Shown here piece after piece: positions 52,003 through 62,094 of a DNA stretch of 64,000 bases; position 1 is the first letter of the stretch; the number at the start of each line of letters is the position of its first letter. The position numbers and the translations under genes are program-made. The stretch comes from PALSA-129 sp050014595 (GTDB taxonomy: Bacteria > Acidobacteriota > Terriglobia > Bryobacterales > Bryobacteraceae), in the NCBI GenBank assembly GCA_050014595.1, contig JBEKDA010000031.1:3950-67949 (forward strand), given 5' to 3'. The notes under the pieces are model-generated. The model saw only the letters and a program-made list of their open reading frames with translations. It made no database searches and was not told the DNA's origin.

Positions 52003-54404
52003 CTACTCGGATCGAAACGCGATGGACGGGTCGATGCGCGCCGCATGCCGTGCGGGGATGAGGCACGCGAGCACCGATACGCCGCTCAGGACCATGAGTG
52101 CCACGCTGAGGGGCAACAGGGTCGACCCGCCCAACCCGTGGGATACGTTACGCAGTACCCGTTCCGTGGCGATCGCGATCATTCCGCCCAGTCCGGATCC
52201 GATCAGGGTGACTATGAGCCCTTCGGTCAGAACCATGCGGACGGTCCCGCCGACGCTGGCGCCCAGTGCCATCCGGATTCCGATTTCGCGAGTCCGGCGC
52301 GTTACCGAATAGCTCCGGACCGCGTACAACCCCGTGGCAGCCAGCAGCAGGGCGATGGCACTCATGCCGGCGAACAGGCGGGCCCGGGCCCGTATCCCCC
52401 ACATGCTCAGGCCACCGTCCATCTGGCTCCGCAGGGTCCGCAGCGAACGCACGGCCAGCGAGGGATCGACCGCTCGAACCTGCTCCCGGATGCGATGTTG
52501 GCCCGGCACTTCAGACCGGACCCGCCGTCGCGCGCCGGGGCAGCGGTGAGCGGCCGCACGGAAACGGACGGCGCAGCCCCGCTGAACGGAAGAGTCGCCG
52601 AAATACCGGTCGAGACAACGCCGGGCAAATCGGCGAGACGGGCTTCGAGATCCCGGTGAATCTGGAGCGCCCGCTTCCCGTCCAAACCGGGGGCGTTCGA
52701 CTGGTCGACTTGAAGAACCATGACATTTTCGACTCGCATGCCGGTGTCCACGCGGGCGGCCTGGAATGCAGTGCCGGCCTGACGAACCGCGACCGTCAGC
52801 AGGAGGGCCGCCATCGCGAGCTGTCCGATGACCAGCAGGTTCGGCGGCGAGAACAGGCGCCACGGCCTGCCCACACTCGTCTGTGCCCAGTTCTTCAACG
52901 TGGGCGCCAGATCCGGACTCGATAGCTGCCAGGCCGGGCCGAGTCCGAAAACCATGGTTGTGGCGAAACAGAAGACCAGGGTGGCCATCAGGACGTTTGG
53001 GTCGAAAGTGGAGGAGAAGAGAAACTCCACCTCCACGGGCAGCACCCGGGCGAGCGACTGCTGGAGTACGGCCGTGACGGCGCCGGCCACCAGCAGGGCG
53101 CCGATGCCGCCCAGCAGGGACAGCACCAGGCTCTCGGTCATCAACTGGGCGATCAACCGATCGCGCCCCGCGCCGATGGCCAGGCGGATCGCGATTTCCT
53201 TGCGCCGCTGGGTGGTGCGCGCCAGCATCATGGCCGCGACATTCAGGGCGGCAATCAGCAGCACCGTGCCGCTCAGGCAAAGAACGATCGCGGAGGAGGC
53301 CATCAGGGCGCCGTTGTCGCTCGGGTCGATCGAATCCCCAAGCCGCGTGAGCGGGCCCACGACATAGACATCCGAGGGAACTCCCCGGTCGAGCGGCCGG
53401 GAGTGTTCGGGATCCAGCGCGGCCATGCGGGCGGAGACCGCGGCCAGTCGCTGATCGGCGGCCTCTCTGGTCAGCCCCGGACGCAGGCGCCCCACCATGG
53501 CCAGCACGCGGGTGTCCCGCGCCTCCAGCCTGCGGCCTCCGCCGGAGTCGTCCACTGCTTCATACATTCCCAGCGGGAGGTAAACATCCGGGCTCAGAAG
53601 GCGCGTCGCCCCGGTGAAACCCGGTCTGGTAATTCCCACGATCGTGAAGACGCGGCCGGCGATCCGCAGCGTACTCCCCACGATGCCGGTCCCGCCGCCG
53701 ATCTTCCCGCGAAACGCATCGCTGACGATCGCCGAGGGCACCGCGCTGCCGGGCGTCTCTTCCCCGGCCGTGAACGCGCGGCCGCCGGCGAGCGGCACGC
53801 CGAGAGTATCGAAGTAATCCGACGAGACCAGGTCGGCCACGACATGGCGTGTTCTGCCTCCGGCATCGACACTAACCTCCACCAGGGTGTGCGCCGAAAG
53901 GTGGCTGAAGACATCGGACCGCGCCCGCAAGTCGGAATAGTTCGGGTAGGAGCACGCCCGGTAGGAATCGGGCTTCCGGGAATCGCGAACATAACAGCCG
54001 ATGAGCGTGCCGGGATCGCGCACCGCGAGCGGCTTGAGCACGGTGGCATTCACCAGGCTGAAAACCGCCGTGTTGGCGCCGATGCCCAGAACGAGCGTGG
54101 CGACGGCTGCCGCCGTGAACAGCGGCCTGCGCAGCAGCGTGCGCAGCGCGTAACGCGCATCGCGCGCCAGGGTCGCGATGCCGTGTCCGAGCCAGGTTTC
54201 GCGCACCTCCTCTTTGACCTGCTGCAGGCCTCCCAGTTCGATCAGCGCCTGGCGGCGCGCTTCCCCGGGAGCCATGCCGTCCCTCACCTTCCGCTCCGCC
54301 ATTTCGTCAACGTAGGCGCGCAATTCCTCATCGAGCTGATTTTCCAGACGCTCGCGGCGAAGCAGATTACTGATGCGGCGTTTCATTCTGGCGGCGAGTT
54401 GCAC
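52003..54404 (-). pseudogene. ADOP permease, broken by internal deletion and frameshift
   Basis: The first frame starts at GTG 54404 with a strong AGGAGG upstream (MQLAARMKRRISNLLRRERL) and continues through the first permease half to about 52545 (SGAAPSVSVRPLTA). A second frame holds the C-terminal half (MDGGLSMWGIRARARLFAGM, then RTREIGIRMALGAS) and stops at 52003. The roughly 110 residues expected between them (second periplasmic domain) are missing. It is adjacent to its PadR regulator. A translated product would lack its C-terminal FtsX domain. Confidence 0.75.
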
Positions 54405-54418
54405 GGTTCCTCCTGTAC

Positions 54419-54751
54419 CTATGCGGATTCGAGGACGCAGTTCATGGCATGCACGATGCGCGTCCAAACGGCGTTCTCCGTCCCCAGTTGGCGGCGACCA
54501 TCACGCGTGAGCGTATACGCCCGAACGCGCCGGCCTTCCGCGGATTCGGTCCACTCGCCCTGTATCCAGCCCTCCTGTTCCAGGCGATGCAGCGCCGGGA
54601 ACAGGGAGCCCGCCTTGATCTGGAAAACCCCCTCCGTAAGATGGGTTACGCGGTCCGCGATGGCCGAGCCGTGCATTGCTCCGGCGGCCAGGGTGCGCAG
54701 GATCAGCAAGTCAAGCGTTCCCTTCAACAGTTCTGTCGATTGTTCCGGCAT
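54419..54751 (-). CDS. PadR-family transcriptional regulator
   Basis: The 110-residue protein is a typical PadR winged helix (LLKGTLDLLILRTLAAGAMH, then FQIKAGSLFPALHRLEQEGW). In Acidobacteria such genes sit directly upstream of ADOP permeases and are thought to repress them. Its stop lies 14 bases before the permease GTG. The probable operator is at 54755-54782. Confidence 0.92.
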   Translation of the reverse strand: MPEQSTELLKGTLDLLILRTLAAGAMHGSAIADRVTHLTEGVFQIKAGSLFPALHRLEQEGWIQGEWTESAEGRRVRAYTLTRDGRRQLGTENAVWTRIVHAMNCVLESA

Positions 54752-54754
54752 CGC

Positions 54755-54782
54755 TATAGATCTCCGATATAGATATTCTATA
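54755..54782. promoter_or_regulatory. Probable PadR operator upstream of padR
   Basis: TATAGATATTCTATA (54768-54782) is a perfect palindrome of two 6-base arms around TAT. CTATAGATC (54755-54763) repeats its left half. The site is 4-31 bases upstream of the padR start and AT-rich in a GC-rich region, as expected for an autoregulatory operator. Confidence 0.6.
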
Positions 54783-55024
54783 ACAGCGGCCCGCGGTGAG
54801 GGCCGTAAAACACTACGGCGTCAGGGAGGATCTCCGCCGTGCCCAGCAAATGTCAGCAATGGGCGTGATACGTCAACTGGGAGCCACAAGAAATCGACGT
54901 TTCAAATCCGTGCCTTACAGGCGACCCCAATTCAACACTCGAACTCGCCCGCATCGTCAGCAGTTTCGACAGCACGATTCCCGGACCGCATCAGGATCGG
55001 CGCTCGGCCCCCCCTGACGAGATG

Positions 55025-55831
55025 CTACGTTATGCACTTGTTCATGATGTTGCGGAAGCGGGTGCGGCTGATCTGGTGATCGGCCAGCAGCCGGCCATTG
55101 TAAATCAGGGCAAAAATCGCGTAGGGGGTTGGCGCATTCTGGGCATCGCTCCACGACTTGAGATCGATCACCGTCGGCCTGATATGGTACTCATTCTCCG
55201 CCGTCTCAGCGATGTCAGCCGCGAATTTCGCGATGTGCGGACACTGGCTTGAGCGGATGATCGTCAGGCCCCGGCTGTACTGCCCGAGTTTCCGATCCCA
55301 ACCTTTCTTGAAGGCCGGGCTGACGGCACCACTATCGAACTTCCGAACAAGCAGTTGGTAATCCGGCGGCGCGGTATCGACGGGTTCGAAGCCGTTTGCC
55401 AGGAACAGGCGGCGGTCGGCCAGCCATGGACCGTCCCGGACCATCACGGCGGCGCCGCTCATGCCGGCCTTTCTCGCATCATCCAAGCAGGCTTCGACCA
55501 TGACGCTCCCCCAGCCTTTTCGCTGATGCCGCCTGAAGAAAATCCAAACGCAGTGAATAAACATATAGCCGCTGGCTTCAACACCACGCCATGCGAACTC
55601 GCCCGGAAGGTATTCAATGTAGCCGCTCGGTTGTCCGTCCAGGGCAAGAAGCATCTTCGCCCGCAGGCCGAACTCGGCGTTCGCTTGCAGCCAGCAGTGC
55701 TTCTGCTGGCGGCCAGGATGAGTGGGGCTCTTGATCCCGCAGCAGGGCATTGTCTCGAAGCTCGCCGCATCGACGTCAATCAAGCGAGGCTTGCGTATCA
55801 CTGGAGGCCGACCTTTCGTGGTATCTGTCAC
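55025..55831 (-). CDS. GNAT-family N-acetyltransferase
   Basis: The 268-residue protein fits a GNAT fold with the acetyl-CoA region RRHQRKGWGSVMVEACLDDA and a preceding beta strand (GYMFIHCVWIFFR). A C-terminal extension (CPHIAKFAADIAETAENEYH) is shared with YoaP-like acetyltransferases. I chose the GTG at 55831 (TDTTKGRPPVIRKPRLIDVD). The longer frame upstream overlaps a repeat and a permease remnant. The substrate is unknown. Confidence 0.8.
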   Translation of the reverse strand: MTDTTKGRPPVIRKPRLIDVDAASFETMPCCGIKSPTHPGRQQKHCWLQANAEFGLRAKMLLALDGQPSGYIEYLPGEFAWRGVEASGYMFIHCVWIFFRRHQRKGWGSVMVEACLDDARKAGMSGAAVMVRDGPWLADRRLFLANGFEPVDTAPPDYQLLVRKFDSGAVSPAFKKGWDRKLGQYSRGLTIIRSSQCPHIAKFAADIAETAENEYHIRPTVIDLKSWSDAQNAPTPYAIFALIYNGRLLADHQISRTRFRNIMNKCIT

Positions 55832-55858
55832 CCCCGAGTGTACCCCTCTGCGCCGGAC

Positions 55859-55888
55859 TTCGAAACGTGTCCAAGGCGGGGGCCCAGA
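55859..55888. repeat. Dispersed repeat, second family, copy 3
   Basis: TTCGAAACGTGTCCAAGGCG, then GGGGCCCAGA. The same element occurs at 46576-46605 and 46695-46724. It lies directly upstream of an ADOP permease remnant on the + strand. Confidence 0.6.
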
Positions 55889-55894
55889 ATGGAC

Positions 55895-56126
55895 GTGCGC
55901 CAAGGTACCGACGAAGAGGGTCGCGCCCACCAGCATGGTGGGATCGCTGGCAGGCGTAGCCGTGGCGCTCACCCTGACCGGCCTTGCCGGAAAGATGCTC
56001 TTCGGCATCACAGCGACCCAGCCCGCCGTGTTCGCATTGCCGGCAGCGGTGCTGGCGGTAGCCGCTCTCGCTGCAGGATGGTTGCCCACTCGGCCGAGGG
56101 TCAGCCGCACCTTTCGACGCCGCTAG
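55895..56126 (+). pseudogene. C-terminal remnant of an ADOP permease
   Basis: The + strand reads TSMVGSLAGVAVALTLTGLA, then GKMLFGITATQPAVFALPAA and LAAGWLPTRPRVSRTF up to the stop at 56124-56126. This is the last membrane helix pair of an ADOP permease with the usual end (W-LP-R-). The rest of the gene is absent. The break point coincides with the repeat at 55859-55888. Confidence 0.7.
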
Positions 56127-56165
56127 CTCTCTAACCGTGAGACTCGGGTGTTCGCTACCGGCTTC

Positions 56166-58340
56166 TCAGAAAAAGAACTTCAGCGCCAACTGGATGATTC
56201 TCGGGTCGGCCGCTCCGTAAATGCCTCCAAAGTTCCCATCGTTTCTGGTTACGTCGGGGTCGTTAAATTCCGAGTGGTTGAGGACGTTAAAGAACTCTCC
56301 GCGAAGCTGGAAGCGTATGTCTTCACGCGACCGGAACGGGTAGAAGTTCTTGATAAGCCCCGTATCCACGTTGAACCGGCCGGGCCCGCGGAAAGCGCCT
56401 TTGCCGACATTTCCGAAGCTCCCGGCCGGCGTCTGCGCAACCGGCAGGAACAACGAAGTGTTAAGCCAGGGTACACAAGTGGCCGAACCGCATCCGGCGC
56501 GTAAACTCGGGGCCGCTGTCCCACCGTACTGACTCAAGCTCCCGATGAAGGTCGCGCGATCGCCATTCAAAGCCGTTAGGGACTTGTCTGTCCCGAGCAG
56601 AATGGTCATGGCGTCTCCGGTCATATACGTGAAAATGCCGGTCCATTGCCAGCCGCCAATGAGGGCGCGGATCGCATGGCTCGCTCCGGTCATCTTGGGA
56701 AGGTCCCAAACGTAGGAGGCCACGAAGCGGTGTGTGCGGTCCTGCCCAGGGGCCGGGCCAGTGTCGAAGTGGCCCTGGTTCGGATAGCCAAACGGCATCC
56801 CGGAACCGACGCTCGAGCCCACGTCGGTGATGCCGCCGCCGGATGCCAGCGCGATTTCCATTGCCTTGGAAAACGTGTAGTTGGCCAGCAATGTGAGGTT
56901 CTTTAGAAAGCCTCTGCCGCCTCCCGGGCGCTTCTGAATGTTCACTTGAAAGGCGTTATAGTCTGACATCCCGGTGTTGTGGTTTTCTAAAATGTCCGTA
57001 AACCCCTGATAGGGCCGGCTGGCGTCGGTTCCCACTCCGGCGGCCCTCGAGTTCAGGTCGATATCCTGACGGAGATGCACGCCGCGAAGTCCCACATAGG
57101 AGACGTTGACCAGGGTGTCCGGCAGTATCTGGCGCTCGATGGTCAGGTTCCAGTCGTAAGTGGTCGGCGTTACCCACTTCACGCCCGGCTCCAAACCATA
57201 CACCTTGACGAGCCCCGTAAAAGGCACCCCGCCGGAGGGAAGAGTCTTGAGCGTGTAAAGCAGCGGCCACTGGGCCGCATACGACGGAACGCTCGCCAAC
57301 GGGTTGCTGAAAGGGATCAGATTGTTGGGAGTATTCGGTTCGGTTATGCTGGTTTGCAGGCTGAACGGCTGGATGATGGACGCGTCATTCAGGAAGAGGC
57401 CGGGCATCCGCGAGGAATAGAAAATGCCTCCTCCGGACCGCACCACGGTCTTGCCGTTGCCAAAGACATCCCAGGCGATCCCTAGCCGGGGAGCGAGATT
57501 ATTGATGTCCGGCCTGTCTCCCGTGGCGGGAAAGTTGAGGCCGTTATACGAGTCGCCGACAAACATCAACCCCGGCGGCGCGGTGGGGACGATTTTGGAC
57601 CTTACGCCGGCAGCATAAGCGGACGGCCAGAACTGCTCGGTGCGCCCGAAGATTTCCTTCATTACGAACTGCGGTTCCCAGCGAAGGCCCAAGGTGACCG
57701 AAAGATTGGGCCGGGCCTTCCACTTATCCTCCGCAAAAAATCCGATGACGTTCTGCCGCGAGTCCGAATAGTCTCCTGAAGACTGGTTGTAGTAATGCAT
57801 ATGACCCATCACGAAACTTGCCAGCCCCAGGTTTGTCAGGGTATCCGCGAACTGCCAGTTGCCATCCTCAAAATCGGTATTGCGGATGTTGGACTGGTCG
57901 CGCTCGTAATTGCCCCCGAAGCCGAAGGTGTGCTGTCCATGGGTCCAGGTGACCTGATCGCGGAGCTCGTAGGTGTTGCGGATGAACTTCCCATCCGTGA
58001 AGTTGCCCAGGCCGAAGTATCCGTTTGTGATGCTGAACGCGCGAATTCCACCTTCAGACTTGGGCAGTTGCGGGGCGGTCGAGCCGAAGTCGTTAAACTG
58101 CGGCACGCTGCCGCCCTGGCCGCGGTCCGAGGCGGCGCGCACGAAGGTCGCCACAAAATTGTCGACGAAATTCGGCCCCTTAACCCAGGTGTACCCCGCG
58201 GCCCAGTTCTGGGTATGAACCGTGGCTCCCGTGGTGCCGGTCAGCAGGAGGTTCTTGCCGTCATAGCCGGGCGCAAGGTAAAAGCGGTCCATGTAAAACC
58301 TGGCATAGAACTCATTTTTGGCCCCTCCTTGCGCGATACC
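56166..58340 (-). pseudogene. TonB-dependent (Oar-like) receptor, N-terminus missing
   Basis: The open frame encodes about 700 residues of the outer-membrane barrel, from KNEFYARFYMDRFYLAPGYD to the C-terminal aromatic end QLALKFFF. Usual Oar-like receptors are 1000-1200 residues with an N-terminal carboxypeptidase-regulatory and plug domain. Here the frame opens only from 58373, without a signal peptide or plug. The ATG at 58292 cannot be the native start. Upstream lies a serine recombinase remnant. Confidence 0.8.
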
Positions 58341-58377
58341 TTCTCCGGCGGTATTCTGCGCCGCAACAACAACTCAA

Positions 58378-58507
58378 AGGGTTTCCGGTATTCCGCCTCT
58401 AATTGTCCGTCCTTCCACCGGCAGTTCGAGAGCACAAAATCGAGCAGCCTGCATTTTTCCGTTGGACGCTGATTCTCGAACAAAACGTGCGCGCGGCGGG
58501 CCAAGTG
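58378..58507 (-). pseudogene. Serine-recombinase C-terminal remnant
   Basis: On the minus strand the sequence reads LARRAHVLFENQRPTEKCRL, then DFVLSNCRWKDGQLEAEYRK and PFELL. This is the end of large serine recombinases (Recombinase family). The frame changes to the receptor gene at about 58378. The rest of the recombinase is absent. It suggests that a recombinase-carrying element once cut the receptor gene. Confidence 0.65.
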
Positions 58508-58722
58508 GAGTGGCGGCGGGGCAGGAAGCCCGTGCGGACGGGGCCCAAACTCGGCCGCCTCCTGCTTGCAAGAGTCAAGTGGGCCGGGCGTGATACTTGA
58601 AAACTACAGCCTCCGGGTGCGCATTGTCGACGGCAGTCAAACTGACTAACGGCCGCTGCTCGGACGAGGGCTGTCAGAGCAACCCGACTTGCGATAAAGT
58701 GCGTTTCAGGAGATAGCTCAAT

Positions 58723-61050
58723 ATGAAAAAGATGGTGCTGCTTTTCGCCGCCGGCATTTGTGCCGCGCTCGCGTTTCAGGCGAAGAAGCCGATCGATTAC
58801 GTGAATGCGCTGGTCGGCACCGCGCCGCTGGACGACCCGAAGCTCATCGGAAACGCGCCACCGCCCGGAGAAGAGCTCTATACCGGCATGACCTCGCCCG
58901 GGGCGGTCTTGCCGCACGGCGTCACCAACCTGAGCCCGGTGAACAAGAATCTCGACCTCGCTTATGGCGCGGGCGTCGGCATGTCATACAACTATACGCA
59001 CCGCACGATGCTCGGTTTCACCGGACCCATGCAGGGCATGATGGTGATGCCTGTGGTGGGCGATTGGACGGTTCCCCCCGAACGCTCAGCCTCCTATTAC
59101 AGCAAGGACCAAGAAAAGGCCGCCGCCGGATACTACACCGTGTACCTCGACGATTACCGGGTGAAGGTGGAACTGACCGCCGGAGCCTGGACGGGCATGT
59201 ATCGTTTCACTTTTCCGAAGAGCGAGCGATCGCACGTGCTGCTGGACCTCTCGCGCGCCGGCGGCAACCTGGAAGTGGTGGGCGACCACACCGTTCGCGG
59301 CTATGCCGAGCGCGCCATGCGCGGCCAGATTTCGGGCACCTCGCAGCGCGGCACGGCGCGGACCTACTTCGTGGCCGAGTTCTCGAAGCCGTTCGCCGGC
59401 TTTGGCACCTTCCATCAGAACCCTCCCACGCAAGCCGGCCGCGGCTCCATTCTGGGCGGCAACTCGGTGAGCCCGGGTTCGCGGACCGATTCCGGCAATT
59501 ACGCCGGGGCGTATTTCGATTTCGCCACCTCGGAAAGCGAGCAGGTGCTGGTCAAAATCGCCGCCGGCGATAGTTATGAGACAGTGCAGCGATACTTCGA
59601 GGAAGAGAGCGAAGGCTGGAATTTCGACGCCATCAAAAAGCGCGCCGAGGACGCCTGGGCCGCCAAGTTGAACCGCGTCGAAGTGAAGGGCGGGACCGAG
59701 AAGGAGCGCCTGCTGTTCTACTCCAACTTATTCCACTCGTTCGCCAGCCCCCGGCTGGTGGCGCGCAAAGGCGACCCCTTGACGGGTCCCGATGGACAGC
59801 CGCGCATCGCTGATCACGATCGCTATGGCCCTGTACCCTTCTGGGATACCGGCCGCAACCAGATCGTACTGCTGACGCTCGTCGAGCCGGACGTGAAGGT
59901 GGATATCCTCGCCTCCACGCTCGACACGGCCAAGGAGTCCGGATACCTCCAGACTTCCTTCCACGGTGACCACGGCGTATTCATGTACCTCGGCGATTGG
60001 CAGCGCGGTCTGAAGTTCGATTGGGAGTCCGCCTGGGAGTACCTGCGCAAGAATGCCGTGGACACAAAAGGTCCGCGCCGCAATCTCGAAGAGTATCTGC
60101 AAAAGGGGTACGTTTCCGACATCGTGGTGCCGAAGCCCAGCCCGCCCTACGCCGGAGGCAACGCGGGCGTCGCTAAAACTCTGGAATACAGTTGGGACGA
60201 TTACTGCCTGGCCATCTACGCCAAAAGGTTGGGGAAAGAAGAGGATTCCCAGATGTTTCTGAAGCGCGCCGCTAACTATCGCAACGTTTTCGATCCTTCC
60301 GTGGGGTTCATGCGCGGCAAGACCGCCGACGGCAATTGGATCTCGCCGTTCGATCCGAAGGAGCCATATTACAATTTCATGATGAAAGAAGCGTCCGGTT
60401 GGGGGACCCTGTGGCTGGTGCCTCACGATGTGCAGGGCCTCATCAACCTTCTCGGCGGGCGCGACAAGTTCGACGCCAAGCTGGATGAGTTCTTCAACAC
60501 TCCATATAACCCCAAGGGCATTTGCCGTGACTGCACGGGCATGATCGGCCAGTACGTGCAAGGCAACCAGCCCGATCAGCAGGCAGCCTATTACTACGAC
60601 TGGGGTGGCCAGCCGTGGAAGACGCAAGAACTGACGCGCCGCATTTTGCGCGAGATGTATGGCAGCGACAAGTACGGCCTCGCCTTCCCCGGCATGGATG
60701 ACCAAGGCTCGACCTCATCGTGGTACGTGCTGAGCGCGATGGGTTTCTACCCGGTGGACCCGGCGAGCCCCGACTACATCATCGGCAGCCCCTTGTTCGA
60801 CGAGGTAACCATCCACCTGGGTAGCGGCAGAGATTTTGTCATCGTTGCCAACAACAATTCGGGAAAGAACATCTACATCCAGTCGGCGACGTTGAATGGA
60901 AAGCCGCTGAACAGGCCGTGGTTCAGCCACGCCGACATCGTGAACGGCGGCAGACTGATCTTCCAGATGGGCCCGTCGCCCAACAAGAGTTGGGGCAGCG
61001 CGCTGGATGCCGCGCCCCCATCGATGTCATCCTTATCTTTAACGTTATAA
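58723..61050 (+). CDS. GH92-family alpha-mannosidase, secreted
   Basis: A signal peptide (MKKMVLLFAAGICAALAFQA) leads into a GH92 N-terminal domain (DYVNALVGTAPLDDPKLIGN, then GAVLPHGVTNLSPVNKNLDL). The catalytic alpha/alpha domain (FWDTGRNQIVLLTLVEPDVK, GWGTLWLVPHDVQGLINLLG) and the C-terminal NNNSGKNIYIQSATLNGKPL follow. It has 775 residues, typical for the family. GH92 enzymes cleave alpha-mannosides in a calcium-dependent exo mode, often in glycoprotein or yeast-mannan use. The gene follows the damaged receptor divergently. Confidence 0.93.
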   Translation: MKKMVLLFAAGICAALAFQAKKPIDYVNALVGTAPLDDPKLIGNAPPPGEELYTGMTSPGAVLPHGVTNLSPVNKNLDLAYGAGVGMSYNYTHRTMLGFTGPMQGMMVMPVVGDWTVPPERSASYYSKDQEKAAAGYYTVYLDDYRVKVELTAGAWTGMYRFTFPKSERSHVLLDLSRAGGNLEVVGDHTVRGYAERAMRGQISGTSQRGTARTYFVAEFSKPFAGFGTFHQNPPTQAGRGSILGGNSVSPGSRTDSGNYAGAYFDFATSESEQVLVKIAAGDSYETVQRYFEEESEGWNFDAIKKRAEDAWAAKLNRVEVKGGTEKERLLFYSNLFHSFASPRLVARKGDPLTGPDGQPRIADHDRYGPVPFWDTGRNQIVLLTLVEPDVKVDILASTLDTAKESGYLQTSFHGDHGVFMYLGDWQRGLKFDWESAWEYLRKNAVDTKGPRRNLEEYLQKGYVSDIVVPKPSPPYAGGNAGVAKTLEYSWDDYCLAIYAKRLGKEEDSQMFLKRAANYRNVFDPSVGFMRGKTADGNWISPFDPKEPYYNFMMKEASGWGTLWLVPHDVQGLINLLGGRDKFDAKLDEFFNTPYNPKGICRDCTGMIGQYVQGNQPDQQAAYYYDWGGQPWKTQELTRRILREMYGSDKYGLAFPGMDDQGSTSSWYVLSAMGFYPVDPASPDYIIGSPLFDEVTIHLGSGRDFVIVANNNSGKNIYIQSATLNGKPLNRPWFSHADIVNGGRLIFQMGPSPNKSWGSALDAAPPSMSSLSLTL

Positions 61051-61161
61051 GTTGCTATGATAGCGTTTACACTAATCCCGGCGCGGCAATGATGACTAAA
61101 CCGAACTTGGGCATCTCAAAATACGAAGGCTAAACTTTCCGAAAGAAACTGTCAAAATCTG

Positions 61162-61188
61162 TTGACACATACGGGATTCGGGTATAAC
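61162..61188 (+). promoter_or_regulatory. Candidate sigma-70 promoter of the receiver-like gene
   Basis: TTGACA (61162-61167) and TATAAC (61183-61188) are separated by 15 bases, a little short. It would leave a leader of about 140 bases before the ATG at 61333. Confidence 0.45.
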
Positions 61189-61332
61189 CTTAGTACATAC
61201 AGTACCTGTATCGGTCTTTGACCTCGGACATTATGCCCGAAGTCAAGAGGTTGGACTTCTCCGTTTGGACCAGACAATTGACGTGTCACGACAGGTGTGG
61301 CCCAACGCCACGCCGACAAGGGGCCACCCGCC

Positions 61333-61815
61333 ATGAGAAAGCAGTCCGCAATCGAAAGACCTCCGGCAATATGTGTAACTAGCCCCGCCGACACATTGAC
61401 CGTTCTCTCCGTCAGCCCGCTTGATGCGGATCACTTGTCCTTAGAAGCCATCATCGGTCATTTACCGTTGATGCTATTCAAAGCTCGTGATGTTATGTCG
61501 GCTCTGGCCTTGTTACAGCAGCACGACATCGCCGTTGTTGTTTGTGAGCGAGATTTATTGCCAAGAACTTGGACCGACCTGCTGGAACATATCAAGGCCC
61601 TGCCAAATGCTCCGTCGTTGATCGTCGCATCCAGGCTTGCAGACGAGCGTCTTTGGGCTGAAGCGCTGAACTTGGGCGCTTGGGACGTGTTGGCGAAGCC
61701 ATTTGATCGCAGCGAAGTGATCCGAAGCGTAAAATCGGGATGGCAGCGTTGGCACGACCGGGACGAACTCCATACCAACCGAACCAAACAAACGATGGCT
61801 GCAACCGCAGCATAG
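61333..61815 (+). CDS. Lone receiver-like domain protein
   Basis: From the ATG at 61333 the 160-residue protein has a 35-residue extension and then a CheY-like fold (TVLSVSPLDADHLSLEAIIG, then AVVVCERDLLP and VLAKPFDRSEVIRSV). The position of the phosphorylated Asp is occupied by Glu or by a shifted Asp in ERDLL, and the Lys of LAKPF is kept. It carries no output domain. It may be a phospho-independent or atypical receiver. Confidence 0.75.
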   Translation: MRKQSAIERPPAICVTSPADTLTVLSVSPLDADHLSLEAIIGHLPLMLFKARDVMSALALLQQHDIAVVVCERDLLPRTWTDLLEHIKALPNAPSLIVASRLADERLWAEALNLGAWDVLAKPFDRSEVIRSVKSGWQRWHDRDELHTNRTKQTMAATAA

Positions 61816-62094
61816 GCTCTTGTCCTGGGAAGAAACAAGACGGCCGTGATTCCGGACCCTGAAGACATCCTGCTTTACAGGTGCGGCGCTGCAGCAGGTA
61901 GAACTTTCAGTCCGCCCTTGACACTTTCCCGGCTGCGTGGGCTGCCATCGGGAGGCTCATGGATCGCATTAGATTAGCTGATCGGCTCCCAGAGTTCGCT
62001 TCGCGCGGGCGGCGGCGAAGACCAGCCTCGGCCTGCGATCCCTTCCAACATCCTCGACTCGCGACTCCCCTATCGCAAAGCGACGCAGCCACCC

